A stretch of DNA of 64,000 nucleotides from Polymorphobacter multimanifer. GTDB lineage: Bacteria; Pseudomonadota; Alphaproteobacteria; Sphingomonadales; Sphingomonadaceae. Below, piece by piece: positions 21,773 to 29,537 of this stretch. The stretch is taken from contig NZ_JACIIV010000018.1 of NCBI RefSeq assembly GCF_014205635.1, positions 1-64,000 of the forward strand. The letters run 5' to 3'. Numbering within the stretch: position 1 is the first letter of the stretch; each line of letters begins with the position of its first letter. The notes under the pieces are model-generated. The model ran no database searches. It was not told where the DNA came from and worked only from the letters and a program-made list of their open reading frames with translations. Both the position numbers and the translations under genes were made by a program.

Positions 21773-21775
21773 TTA

Positions 21776-22480
21776 ATGTCGGAGGTTTCAGTAACGGCGC
21801 CCGGCGCCGGGACGCCGCTGCGGTTCAATTTCGTCGGCGGCGTCAATCTCTCGGTCGCCAAGCTGGCATTCGGTGATGCCGATACCGCCACGCTGGTGCA
21901 GACCGGCTCCGGCCTGCCGGTGGCGGTGCAGGGGACGGTGCCTGTCTCGGGGCCGCTCACCGATGCGCAGGCCCGCGCTACGCCGCTGCCGGTGGCGGTG
22001 CCGGGCTCGGTGGCTGTTACCGGGCCTGCAACCGATACCCAGCTGCGCGCCACGCCGCTGCCCGTCCTGGTCTCCGGTGTCGCCACCGCAGCCGCACAGG
22101 GCACCGGCAACACCTCGCTTGCCAGCATCGACGGCAAGACGCCGGCGCTGGCGGGCGGGCGGGTGCCGGTGGTGCTCGATGCTGTGCCGCGGCTGGCCAC
22201 CACCACCCGCGCCTATGCGGACTCGGTTCGGATCGTCACCGCCGGCACGGCAGCGGTGCGCACGACACTAGGCATCGCCGCCACCGAAGTGACGCTGTGC
22301 GCGACGGTCGATGGCTTCTATGCCATCGGCAGCGGCAGCGTGGTGGCGGCGAATGCGGCCGGCAGCTTCCCGGTGGCGGCGTTCGTGCCGTTCTCCGAGC
22401 AGATCACCAGCGGCCAGTTTATCAGCTTCATCCGCGCGGGCAGCACGGACGGCGCGCTTTTCATCAAGCCGGTGGCGTGA
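21776..22480 (+). CDS. Phage structural repeat protein (head decoration or fibre-like)
   Basis: The 234-residue protein has internal repeats of the form VSGPLTDAQARATPLPVAV and VTGPATDTQLRATPLPVLV, a Thr-Asp-Xaa-Gln-Leu-Arg-Ala-Thr-Pro-Leu-Pro motif common in phage structural proteins. The C-terminal part (about 130-234) is a beta-rich domain. It is a likely virion component near the capsid surface. Its stop overlaps the beta-helix ATG by one base. Confidence 0.65.
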   Translation: MSEVSVTAPGAGTPLRFNFVGGVNLSVAKLAFGDADTATLVQTGSGLPVAVQGTVPVSGPLTDAQARATPLPVAVPGSVAVTGPATDTQLRATPLPVLVSGVATAAAQGTGNTSLASIDGKTPALAGGRVPVVLDAVPRLATTTRAYADSVRIVTAGTAAVRTTLGIAATEVTLCATVDGFYAIGSGSVVAANAAGSFPVAAFVPFSEQITSGQFISFIRAGSTDGALFIKPVA

Positions 22481-25400
22481 TGTTTTTGGGTAGCGGCGTC
22501 GGGCGCATCGGTGGCGGCGGCAAGCGCCGCGCAGCTGCCGACATCATTGCGCCCAGCATCCCCGCGACCCTTGCTGTCAACTTCGGCGCGAAAACGCTTG
22601 TCGGCTATGGCGAAGCGGACCTGCAGTATGAGGGCGGCGGCGCGCTGACGATCGCCTCGGGCGACCCGCTCGGGCATTGGCAGATCACCGGCCGCAATCG
22701 CATCGCGCCGCGCAACGGGGCTGGCGCCTATGGCAGCGTGCCGCCTGCCTTCGCCGGGCCATACACGCTCGTCATCACCGATGGCACGGTGAGCTGCACC
22801 CTCACCATCAACATACTCGCCGATGCGGCGCATCTTTGCGCGGTCAACACCGGGCCGAACGCCGACTTCACCTATGGCTCGCCTGTCAGCCGCGGCCACC
22901 AGTTCGGCGGGTATCTGAACGTCGCCACGGCCATCGCGCTCGGGGATACCATCTGGTGCCGCTCGCACACCGAGTTCATGACAGACCCGGCCACGGCTGC
23001 AAATGGCGTAACGGCGCCAGAAATTCGTCCGCCGCTTGGCCTGTATCCCGGCACAGGCCGCATCACGATCCGCTCAGAGGTTGCCGACACTACCGGCTTC
23101 AACGGAGACGGCATCGCGCAGCGGCGTCATGGGTTCCGCATGGGCAAGTTGCTTGTCAGCGGAGCGCTGTGTGGCGCTGTAGCATTGCCTTTTGTCTGGC
23201 GCGACCTGTTTTTCTACCGCACCGGAGCCTCCGTTACCGGCCCTGTCATTCAATTCTCCGGCGGCACACCGCCGTTTGGCTGCGATTACATCAACAACCG
23301 ATACGAGAACTTTGCCACAACGACCAACGCGGACTTCCTGCTTGATGGCATCCGTGACACAGGCAATGCAGGGCGTCAAATTATCGTTGAGAACAACATC
23401 TTCGTCCGGCTCGGCAAGTGCATTACTATCACGCAAGGCAATGCTATTGTGCGCGGCAACCACTGCAACGAAACCCTTGAGGACTTCATCTGGTTTGCCG
23501 GAGCCAATCTGCTGATCGAGGAAAACTTCGCGCACAACCGTCAGCCTGCCGATGATCCGACCGCGCACCCTGACTTTATTCAGGGCCACTCTGCGGTCTT
23601 TCCTCACTCAAACATCATCATTCGCCGCAACGTCTTTGCTCGTGATGCCAGCTTCGCTACTGGCCTCGATGTGCAGTTTATCTTCCTCGACGACAACCCG
23701 CCAGGTGTTAAGTCGCTCGGTGTGGAGGTTTATGAGAACATCGGCATCATCACCTACGGCAACGGCATTTTTCTCAATCAGGCTGTGGACCCGATTGTTG
23801 TGCGCAACACGGTTCTCACTGATTATCGTGGACAGGACACTATCACCGAAAGCGGCCTCAACCCGGCGCGAATTATCGCACCTGACTCGGCTCCGAGCAC
23901 ACGAGGCATTATTATTAACAATACTGCCAGCATGCTCGCGTTGAGCGGCTTTGTCGGAGCGGCACCAATTGCACCCAACAAAACGCTGCCGCTGCTTTCC
24001 ACTTCAGCAGCAACACAGGCGTCCTATGTCGTTTCCATGCCTGCTTTCACAACGCGCATTGGCTCGATACCGCAGGCGTTGGCAGCATGTGCCCCGGCTG
24101 AGCTGGCTGTGGTTGACGGTGGGCTTCGCAACCCTGACTTCACCTACAACGGCGCTGTGCTGCCGAACGGCACATGGAACAATGGAGAAGTTTACGGCGA
24201 GCCTGAGTTCCCGCCTGTGCAGCTTACCCGCTTCGAGCCAAGCGGAGGCACCGCCGAGTTTGCAGGCATCCCTGTGGGCCTTGACCTGAACATTCCCTAC
24301 AACCTCACGCGGCAGGGCTTCAGCGCGACAGGCGAGCCGATAACCATTCCAACAACCAGCTATGTCAACTGCCAGGTGCGCACGGCATGGAACAACCCTC
24401 CCGGCGCCAACCTGACTCAGACGCTGCCGCCAAACTATACCCGCACGGTCAACACCGTGGCGCTGTCGGACATCGTGTATGTCGGGGACAGCGCCGATGG
24501 TGTCATAAACGACAGCACACGCACCCCGCCCAAGCCGATCGTGCAGCGCCTCGGCATTGACCATCGGGTGACAGGCAACAGCGTGACGGTGGCGGTGATC
24601 GCCGCGCACTTTGACGGGCGCGCTCGCCAGCAGGTGCGCTGCGTCCGGTTCAGGGCTGTGCAGGGTGCCACGACGACGCCTTGGGTTGTGGCGTCCGCGC
24701 CGACGCTCAGTGCGCGTGCGGGCTGGGTCTATCAGGTGCCCGAGTATTCGGCGACGCTGGATGTTTCGACGCTCACCGACGCCGCCAGCTACCGAGTCGA
24801 GTATGAGGTAATCCCGTGGTTTGGCGTCCGCAACGACGCTTCGCCCTCGACCGATCCTATTCACCGCTCGTGGCTTGTGACCGATCCCTACAGGCTCGAT
24901 GACAGCTTCGTGTTTGTCAAGAACGTGGCGCGCGCTGCCGACCCGGTGATTGCGGTAGTCAGGCCATCAATCGGCGTGACTGCCGGAGTGTTGGGCACCG
25001 TGTCCGACCCCGCCGCAGCACGCGCCACGCCGTTCAGCAGCATCAGCACGGCGATGGCAGCACTCAACACGGCAGGCGACAACAGCGGCTGTCAAATATG
25101 GATTGCCGAGACGCAGGCGGCGTCATGGGGAGCGGTGTCGCGCAATCATCGCGGTGGCGCGCTCATCATCCGGCGCGACCCGAGCGTGGCTGTTTCGGCA
25201 TCCATCCTGCAAGCGTCGGCCGAGATCCGCCCTCAACTGGTGCCGACAGGCGGCTATATTGCCGGTATCTCCAAGTCTGTCCTTATCTTCGAAGACATCG
25301 AGGTTGCTCGTGGCCCTGTCAACAGCTACAAGTCGGAGACTTCTGCACCGCTCTATGTCGGCTATTCCAATGCCCGCTTTAATCCCGGCACGTCCACTGG

Positions 25401-26310
25401 CGCAATCATCGGCGGCTTGGGCCTGATCCCGGCGCTGCACTTCGACGGTGTGCAGTTCCTCGCAGCACCTGCCGGGTCAGCGTTCCTTGCCCCTGCCGCA
25501 GCGACCATGAAGCTTTTTCACGGTTGCAGCGTGATGAGCGTGACTTCCTTCAGCCACGACTGGCACAGCATCGTCGGCTCACGCTTTGAAAACGCGAACA
25601 ACTTTACCATCGGCGCGGCCCGTAGCCAGAACGGCAATATGATTTATCACAGCTTCCTCGACGGGCTGGGGCAGAACAGTAACAACGCCATCCAGCTGGG
25701 CTACTCGCTCAACGCGACGAACAACGCCATCGTCAACAACACAACTGCATGGATTGGCACCATCAACAGCCGCATCATGCGCATATCCGGAGACAGCCCC
25801 GACATCGGCAACATCTCGCACTTTGTCGTTGTGCATAACAGTTTTGTTGGCGGACAAGCGAGCGGCACCCATGGCGGCTGCAACGCGCTTTACGACGAAA
25901 GCACCGCAGGCCCGCGCTTCCACGAGTTCGTGCGCTGGCAGGGCAATATCCACCGGAGCAAGGCGAGCAAGGCCGACATCACCTTCGGCAATGCGGCGCG
26001 GCGCGGCAACTTCGAGTATGACCATGGCATCGGTGCTGGCTGGAATTATCAGGAGGCCGAGGGCGGTTTTCCATGCACCAGCAATGGCGTGTTCTCGATC
26101 CGCCCTGCAGCCGATGGAGACCCGGCACTTGAGGCGGGCTTTATCGACAGGCGCACCAGCACCGCAGGGCCGACTGCGGGCAGCCTTGGTGGTAATTATC
26201 ACCTTGCGCCGGATGCACCTGCCCGAGCGATCTCGGCGCCATCATCGGTAAGCCACGATCTCGACGGCAATGTGCGCGGCGTGACGGGCGCACCGGGAGC
26301 GTATGTCTGA
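22480..26310 (+). CDS. Giant double beta-helix virion protein
   Basis: The 1276-residue protein is beta-rich. An N-terminal Ig-like domain (about 10-110) is followed by a parallel beta-helix (about 190-520; turns like IIVENNIFVRLGKCITITQG, AIVRGNHCNET, NIIIRRNVFARD), a middle region with fibronectin-like strands (about 560-800) and a second beta-helix (about 850-1250; IIRRDPSVAVSASILQ, FHGCSVMSVTSFSHDWHSIV, AIVNNTTAWIGTINSRIMR). From about 23 to 26 kb base composition is near 57% G+C by two hand-counted lines, against about 68% nearby, so it looks acquired. It sits between capsid and connector genes; a surface polysaccharide-binding or degrading decoration is the best guess, with no active site identified. 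Confidence 0.75.
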   Translation: MFLGSGVGRIGGGGKRRAAADIIAPSIPATLAVNFGAKTLVGYGEADLQYEGGGALTIASGDPLGHWQITGRNRIAPRNGAGAYGSVPPAFAGPYTLVITDGTVSCTLTINILADAAHLCAVNTGPNADFTYGSPVSRGHQFGGYLNVATAIALGDTIWCRSHTEFMTDPATAANGVTAPEIRPPLGLYPGTGRITIRSEVADTTGFNGDGIAQRRHGFRMGKLLVSGALCGAVALPFVWRDLFFYRTGASVTGPVIQFSGGTPPFGCDYINNRYENFATTTNADFLLDGIRDTGNAGRQIIVENNIFVRLGKCITITQGNAIVRGNHCNETLEDFIWFAGANLLIEENFAHNRQPADDPTAHPDFIQGHSAVFPHSNIIIRRNVFARDASFATGLDVQFIFLDDNPPGVKSLGVEVYENIGIITYGNGIFLNQAVDPIVVRNTVLTDYRGQDTITESGLNPARIIAPDSAPSTRGIIINNTASMLALSGFVGAAPIAPNKTLPLLSTSAATQASYVVSMPAFTTRIGSIPQALAACAPAELAVVDGGLRNPDFTYNGAVLPNGTWNNGEVYGEPEFPPVQLTRFEPSGGTAEFAGIPVGLDLNIPYNLTRQGFSATGEPITIPTTSYVNCQVRTAWNNPPGANLTQTLPPNYTRTVNTVALSDIVYVGDSADGVINDSTRTPPKPIVQRLGIDHRVTGNSVTVAVIAAHFDGRARQQVRCVRFRAVQGATTTPWVVASAPTLSARAGWVYQVPEYSATLDVSTLTDAASYRVEYEVIPWFGVRNDASPSTDPIHRSWLVTDPYRLDDSFVFVKNVARAADPVIAVVRPSIGVTAGVLGTVSDPAAARATPFSSISTAMAALNTAGDNSGCQIWIAETQAASWGAVSRNHRGGALIIRRDPSVAVSASILQASAEIRPQLVPTGGYIAGISKSVLIFEDIEVARGPVNSYKSETSAPLYVGYSNARFNPGTSTGAIIGGLGLIPALHFDGVQFLAAPAGSAFLAPAAATMKLFHGCSVMSVTSFSHDWHSIVGSRFENANNFTIGAARSQNGNMIYHSFLDGLGQNSNNAIQLGYSLNATNNAIVNNTTAWIGTINSRIMRISGDSPDIGNISHFVVVHNSFVGGQASGTHGGCNALYDESTAGPRFHEFVRWQGNIHRSKASKADITFGNAARRGNFEYDHGIGAGWNYQEAEGGFPCTSNGVFSIRPAADGDPALEAGFIDRRTSTAGPTAGSLGGNYHLAPDAPARAISAPSSVSHDLDGNVRGVTGAPGAYV

Positions 26311-26924
26311 TGTTCGTCCACATGCTCCTCATGCTGTTGCAGGGCAGCACCACGCCGCCGCCGGACCCCGAGCCCGATCTGCTGATGCCGGTGAGCCTGG
26401 CCGAGGCCAAGGCGTGGCTGCGGGAGGATCTGGACGAGCATGATGCGCTCATCACCGCGCTGATCGGCGCGGCAGGATCGACCATCGAGCAGCAGACCGG
26501 CGTGGTGACCGGCGGGCAGCGGGTGGCGGAGTTTACCTACCCCACTTTCGGCGAACGCCTGGTGCTGCCGCGCCGGCCGCTGATCGAAGTGATTGGCATC
26601 GACTATGACGCGATGAGCGACGGCGCGGAATCGACGGTGGAAGAAGGCATCTGGCGGGTGCGCGAGTTTGCCGGCCAGCCGGCATTGCTGCCGATGCCCG
26701 GCACCAGCTGGCCGGGGGCCTTTGTGGCGCCGGGTGCGGTGCGGGTGGTGGCTCGGGTGGGCTATGCCACGCGCGGCGATGTGCCGGAGGCGCTGCGGCA
26801 GGCGGCGCTGATGCTGGTGGGGCATTGGTTCCACAATCGCGAGGCGGCGAGCACGGGCATGCAGGAAGTGCCGCTGGGCGCGCGGGCGCTGATGGCGCCG
26901 TTCAGGCGTGGGCTGATCGGGTGA
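26310..26924 (+). CDS. Head-tail connector (gp6-like)
   Basis: The 204-residue protein has the connector core LMPVSLAEAKAWLREDLDEH, DALITALIGAAGSTIEQQTG and a closing helix PEALRQAALMLVGHWFHNRE, the pattern of the HK97 gp6/YqbG-like adaptor that sits under the portal. ATG overlaps the beta-helix stop by one base; a start nearer LLMPVSL is possible. Residues 1-25 are not part of the fold. Confidence 0.85.
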   Translation: MFVHMLLMLLQGSTTPPPDPEPDLLMPVSLAEAKAWLREDLDEHDALITALIGAAGSTIEQQTGVVTGGQRVAEFTYPTFGERLVLPRRPLIEVIGIDYDAMSDGAESTVEEGIWRVREFAGQPALLPMPGTSWPGAFVAPGAVRVVARVGYATRGDVPEALRQAALMLVGHWFHNREAASTGMQEVPLGARALMAPFRRGLIG

Positions 26925-26938
26925 CGGAGGAGGCGGCG

Positions 26939-27166
26939 GTGAGCGGCATCAAGGTGCAGGCCATCATTGCCTGGGTGGCGCTGGCGTGTTCGCTCGGCGC
27001 GATCGTGTGGGACGCTGCCGAAAAGAGCAGGGACATCGAATACCATGGCAACCGGCTCGACAAGATCGAGGCGAGCACCGTGGTGGACAACCGCGCAATC
27101 ATCGTGATGCAGCGCGACATTCAATTTCTGGCTGAACGGGCACGAAGGGAGGACGAAAAGCGATGA
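26939..27166 (+). CDS. Small membrane-anchored coiled-coil protein
   Basis: The 75-residue protein has an N-terminal transmembrane helix (VQAIIAWVALACSLGAIVW, about 5-23) and a charged coiled coil (RLDKIEASTVVDNRAIIVMQ). GTG at 26939 is chosen because GGAGGAGG lies 5 bp upstream; GTG 26921 overlapping the preceding stop is the alternative. It belongs to a two-gene membrane insert between connector and stopper genes. Role unknown. Confidence 0.6.
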   Translation: MSGIKVQAIIAWVALACSLGAIVWDAAEKSRDIEYHGNRLDKIEASTVVDNRAIIVMQRDIQFLAERARREDEKR

Positions 27167-27291
27167 CGATTTTTGATGCCGGCCCCGTGCTGATGGCGGC
27201 GGTGGCGATGCTGCTGGCGACCGCCAGCATGGTGCTGCGGGCCAGGGCGGAAGCGCCGCGGTGCGAGGTGAGCCATGATCGGCGCCGGTGA
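27163..27291 (+). CDS. 42-residue membrane peptide
   Basis: MTIFDAGPVLMAAVAMLLAT followed by ASMVLRARAEA forms one hydrophobic helix with a basic C-terminal tail. ATGA-type coupling to the preceding gene and a 17-bp overlap with the following one support it. It might work with the preceding membrane protein. Confidence 0.5.
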   Translation: MTIFDAGPVLMAAVAMLLATASMVLRARAEAPRCEVSHDRRR

Positions 27292-27607
27292 CCTGCGTGA
27301 GCGGGTGATCATCCAGCGCCAGACGGTGGCCAGCGACGGCGCCGGCGGGGAGGTGCGCGACTGGGAGCAGTGGCTGAGCCTCGCCGCATCGGTGAAGCCG
27401 ACGCGCGCCGGCGGCGAGGCCGTGATCGGCGAGGCTGTGCAGGGCGTGCAGGGCTTCACCGTGATCGTGCGCTTCGTCAACGGCATCGACATCACCAACC
27501 GGCTGCTGTGGCGTGGGCGGGTGCTGAAGGTGCTCTCCGCCGTAGACATGACCGGCAAGCGCGCCTTCACCAGCATCACCACCGATGACGGCGTGGTGAC
27601 CGAGTGA
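27275..27607 (+). CDS. Head closure/stopper protein (SPP1 gp16-like)
   Basis: The 110-residue beta-barrel protein starts MIGAGDLRERVIIQRQTVAS, with DGAGGEVRDWEQWLSLAASV and RFVNGIDITNRLLWRGRVLK, typical of the head-tail adaptor that plugs the connector channel. The start lies in the 3' end of the small membrane gene, and the stop overlaps GTG of the next gene. Confidence 0.88.
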   Translation: MIGAGDLRERVIIQRQTVASDGAGGEVRDWEQWLSLAASVKPTRAGGEAVIGEAVQGVQGFTVIVRFVNGIDITNRLLWRGRVLKVLSAVDMTGKRAFTSITTDDGVVTE

Positions 27608-28137
27608 GCAGCCAGCGCCGGGGCAAACGCGGCCTGCAAGGCGCGGCGCGGGTGCGGAAGATATTGAAGCTGCTGCCCGATGAGGCGCGCGCCAGCCTGA
27701 TCGGCATCTACCGCGAGGAAGCGCCGGGCATCGTGGCGTTCATGCGCGGCCGGGTGCCGAAGCGCACCGGCTTTGGCGCATCTAGCATCAATTCGCGGAT
27801 CCGCGAGAAAACGCTGTCGCTGCAGGTGGGGCTGCTCGGGGCGGCGCTGAACGGGCGGGGCAAGCGGGGCAAGCGGCTGGGCGGCAAGAAGGCGCGCTCG
27901 GCATTCTACCTCACCTTCCTGGAGCGCGGGCGCGGCGGCGGACGGACCCGGACCTTCACGCGCGCCACGCCATCGGGCGGGCGATCGAAGCCGTTCACCG
28001 CGCGCAAGAGCCCGATTTCGCGCGGACGGTATGACTTCATCGAGGGCGTGGCTGCGAAGGCGGTGATTGCCCGCATCCGGCCGAAGCTGGCGGCGGTGTG
28101 GGACCGGGCGCTGGCGAATTTGCGGGGTGTCTCATGA
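27604..28137 (+). CDS. HK97 gp10-like head-tail joining protein
   Basis: The 177-residue basic protein contains KILKLLPDEARASLIGIYRE and the FMRGRVPKRTGFGASSINSR region characteristic of the HK97 gp10 (minor capsid/tail joining) family. A Gly/Arg-rich middle (about 80-140) is followed by a C-terminal helix. Position between stopper and tail terminator agrees. Confidence 0.8.
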   Translation: MSSQRRGKRGLQGAARVRKILKLLPDEARASLIGIYREEAPGIVAFMRGRVPKRTGFGASSINSRIREKTLSLQVGLLGAALNGRGKRGKRLGGKKARSAFYLTFLERGRGGGRTRTFTRATPSGGRSKPFTARKSPISRGRYDFIEGVAAKAVIARIRPKLAAVWDRALANLRGVS

Positions 28138-28526
28138 GCCTGTTCGCCGAGCATGTGGAGGCCGCTGTGCTGGCGAAGCTGGCCACCGCCGGGCTGAGCT
28201 ATGAAGTTCTGGGCGTGGTGCCCGACAAGAAGCTGCCGCCGTACACCCTGGTTGCCGAAAGCGTGATGGACGATGTGGGCGGCAAGGGGCTGGTGATAGA
28301 GCAGCACCAGCTGACCATCCGCACGCTGGTGGCGGGCACATCGAAAACGCCGCTGTTGCGCGAGCAGGCGCGGATTACCGCCGCCCTCGATCGCCAGCCG
28401 CTGAGCCGGGCCGGGGTGCGGCTTTCCGCTGCCGAGGTGCGTGGCGGCGGCAACGCTCGTGAGGAGGGCGACGGCTATCTTCTCGCCGAATTGCAGGTGG
28501 TGGTGCGGGCGCGGCCGCCACTCTGA
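28134..28526 (+). CDS. Tail completion/terminator protein (DUF3168)
   Basis: The 130-residue protein has FAEHVEAAVLAKLATAGLSY and PPYTLVAESVMDDVGGKGLV, with a later LTIRTLVAGTSK strand, matching the DUF3168 tail terminator family that caps the tail tube and joins it to the head. Coupled to the preceding gene by a 4-bp overlap. Confidence 0.85.
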   Translation: MSLFAEHVEAAVLAKLATAGLSYEVLGVVPDKKLPPYTLVAESVMDDVGGKGLVIEQHQLTIRTLVAGTSKTPLLREQARITAALDRQPLSRAGVRLSAAEVRGGGNAREEGDGYLLAELQVVVRARPPL

Positions 28527-28558
28527 TTTTTTGACCAGCGCAACCACAGGAGAAAACG

Positions 28559-28975
28559 ATGAGTGACGGAAACGTTCGCCAGCTCTGGCTGGCGGCGCCG
28601 GGTGGCAGCCCGGTTTATGCCAAGATCACCCCGCAGCGGGACATGAGCCGATCGGACAGCCGCTCGACGCAGGATGCCGGTCACAAAAATTCCGGTGGCC
28701 TCAACCTCGCGCGCTCGGGCAACCGGACGATCAGCATCAGCCTCGACTTTGTGGCGGAATGGCCCGATGCCGCCGCCGAGACGGCCTATGCCGCGTACAA
28801 GGCCGGCACGCCGCTGCTGGTGCAGCAGCGCGATGGGCCCACCGATGTGGTGTTCGCCTGCGAAATGCTGCTCACCAGCTTTGCGGTGACCGATCCGTTC
28901 AACGGCGTGTCCACCGGCAGCCTGTCACTTTCGCCCTCGGCGATCCCGACCATCGATCTGCTGGTGGCACCATGA
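28559..28975 (+). CDS. Major tail tube protein
   Basis: The 138-residue beta-rich protein (NRTISISLDFVAEWPDAAAE, PLLVQQRDGPTDVVFACEML, FNGVSTGSLSLSPSAI) fits siphovirus/GTA tail tube subunits and lies where they do, just before the chaperones. CAGGAGAAAACG gives a strong ribosome site, as expected of an abundant protein. Confidence 0.82.
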   Translation: MSDGNVRQLWLAAPGGSPVYAKITPQRDMSRSDSRSTQDAGHKNSGGLNLARSGNRTISISLDFVAEWPDAAAETAYAAYKAGTPLLVQQRDGPTDVVFACEMLLTSFAVTDPFNGVSTGSLSLSPSAIPTIDLLVAP

Positions 28976-29346
28976 GCGAGGGCGCGCAGCCGAACAAGCA
29001 TCGCGGCGATGTGGCGATCACGCTCGGCGGGCAGGCCAAGGTGCTGCGGCCGAGCTTCGAGGCGATGGTGGCGATCGAGGCGCAGTGCGGCTCGATCCTC
29101 ACGCTGGCGATGCGTGCCGGGCAGCGTGGCGGCCAGCCGCTCGATACGGGCGAAATGGCGGTGATCATCGCCGAAACGCTGAAGGCCCATGGCCGGGACG
29201 AGAAGAGCACCGATGCAGGCGCGAGCACCGACAAGGTGCGCAAGCTCATCTTCGAGGCCGGGGTACACACGGTGGTGCCGGTGGTGGTGGAAGTGCTGAT
29301 CGCCATGGTGCGCGGCGGCCAGTCGGACACGCCGGGAAACGCCTGA
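28972..29346 (+). CDS. Tail assembly chaperone, GTA gp10-like
   Basis: The 124-residue protein (HRGDVAITLGGQAKVLRPSF, EAMVAIEAQCGSILTLAMRA) matches the GTA-gp10 tail chaperone family (lambda gpG equivalent). The slippery heptamer GGGAAAC lies three codons before its TGA, so a fraction of ribosomes should shift by -1 and add the downstream 66-residue domain, making a gpGT-like fusion that coats the tape measure during tail assembly. Confidence 0.88.
   Translation: MSEGAQPNKHRGDVAITLGGQAKVLRPSFEAMVAIEAQCGSILTLAMRAGQRGGQPLDTGEMAVIIAETLKAHGRDEKSTDAGASTDKVRKLIFEAGVHTVVPVVVEVLIAMVRGGQSDTPGNA
29334..29340 (+). promoter_or_regulatory. -1 ribosomal frameshift site GGGAAAC
   Basis: In the chaperone frame the heptamer reads G GGA AAC, the canonical X XXY YYZ form (lambda G uses GGGAAAG). 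The zero-frame stop is at 29344-29346, and a -1 shift leads straight into the open frame ending at 29537, which has no ATG, GTG or TTG of its own near its start. Confidence 0.8.
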
Positions 29347-29537
29347 AGCCCGGCAATGGCGGCCGGGCTGCTACCGAATATCCATTCCGCGAGCTGCTGG
29401 GAGCGGCGGTTGTCCACCTCGGGTGGACGCCCGCCGCCTTCTGGCGCGCGACTCCGCACGAGTTCTTCGCCGCACAGGAAGCCATCCAGGCGGCGAATGA
29501 AGCGCGCGAGCAAGCCATGAGGGACGCTGGCCGATGA
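29340..29537 (+). CDS. Frameshifted C-terminal domain of tail chaperone (gpT-like)
   Basis: About 65 residues are read after the -1 shift (RLKPGNGGRAATEYPFRELL, then WTPAAFWRATPHEFFAAQEA and a charged helix). The WTPAxFWxxTPxEF pattern is that of the rcc01693-type phage tail assembly chaperone encoded between gp10 and the tape measure in gene transfer agents. There is no usual start codon in this frame; a CTG at 29343 would be the only alternative to frameshifting. It overlaps the tape-measure ATG by 4 bp. Confidence 0.8.
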   Translation, partial: RLKPGNGGRAATEYPFRELLGAAVVHLGWTPAAFWRATPHEFFAAQEAIQAANEAREQAMRDAGR

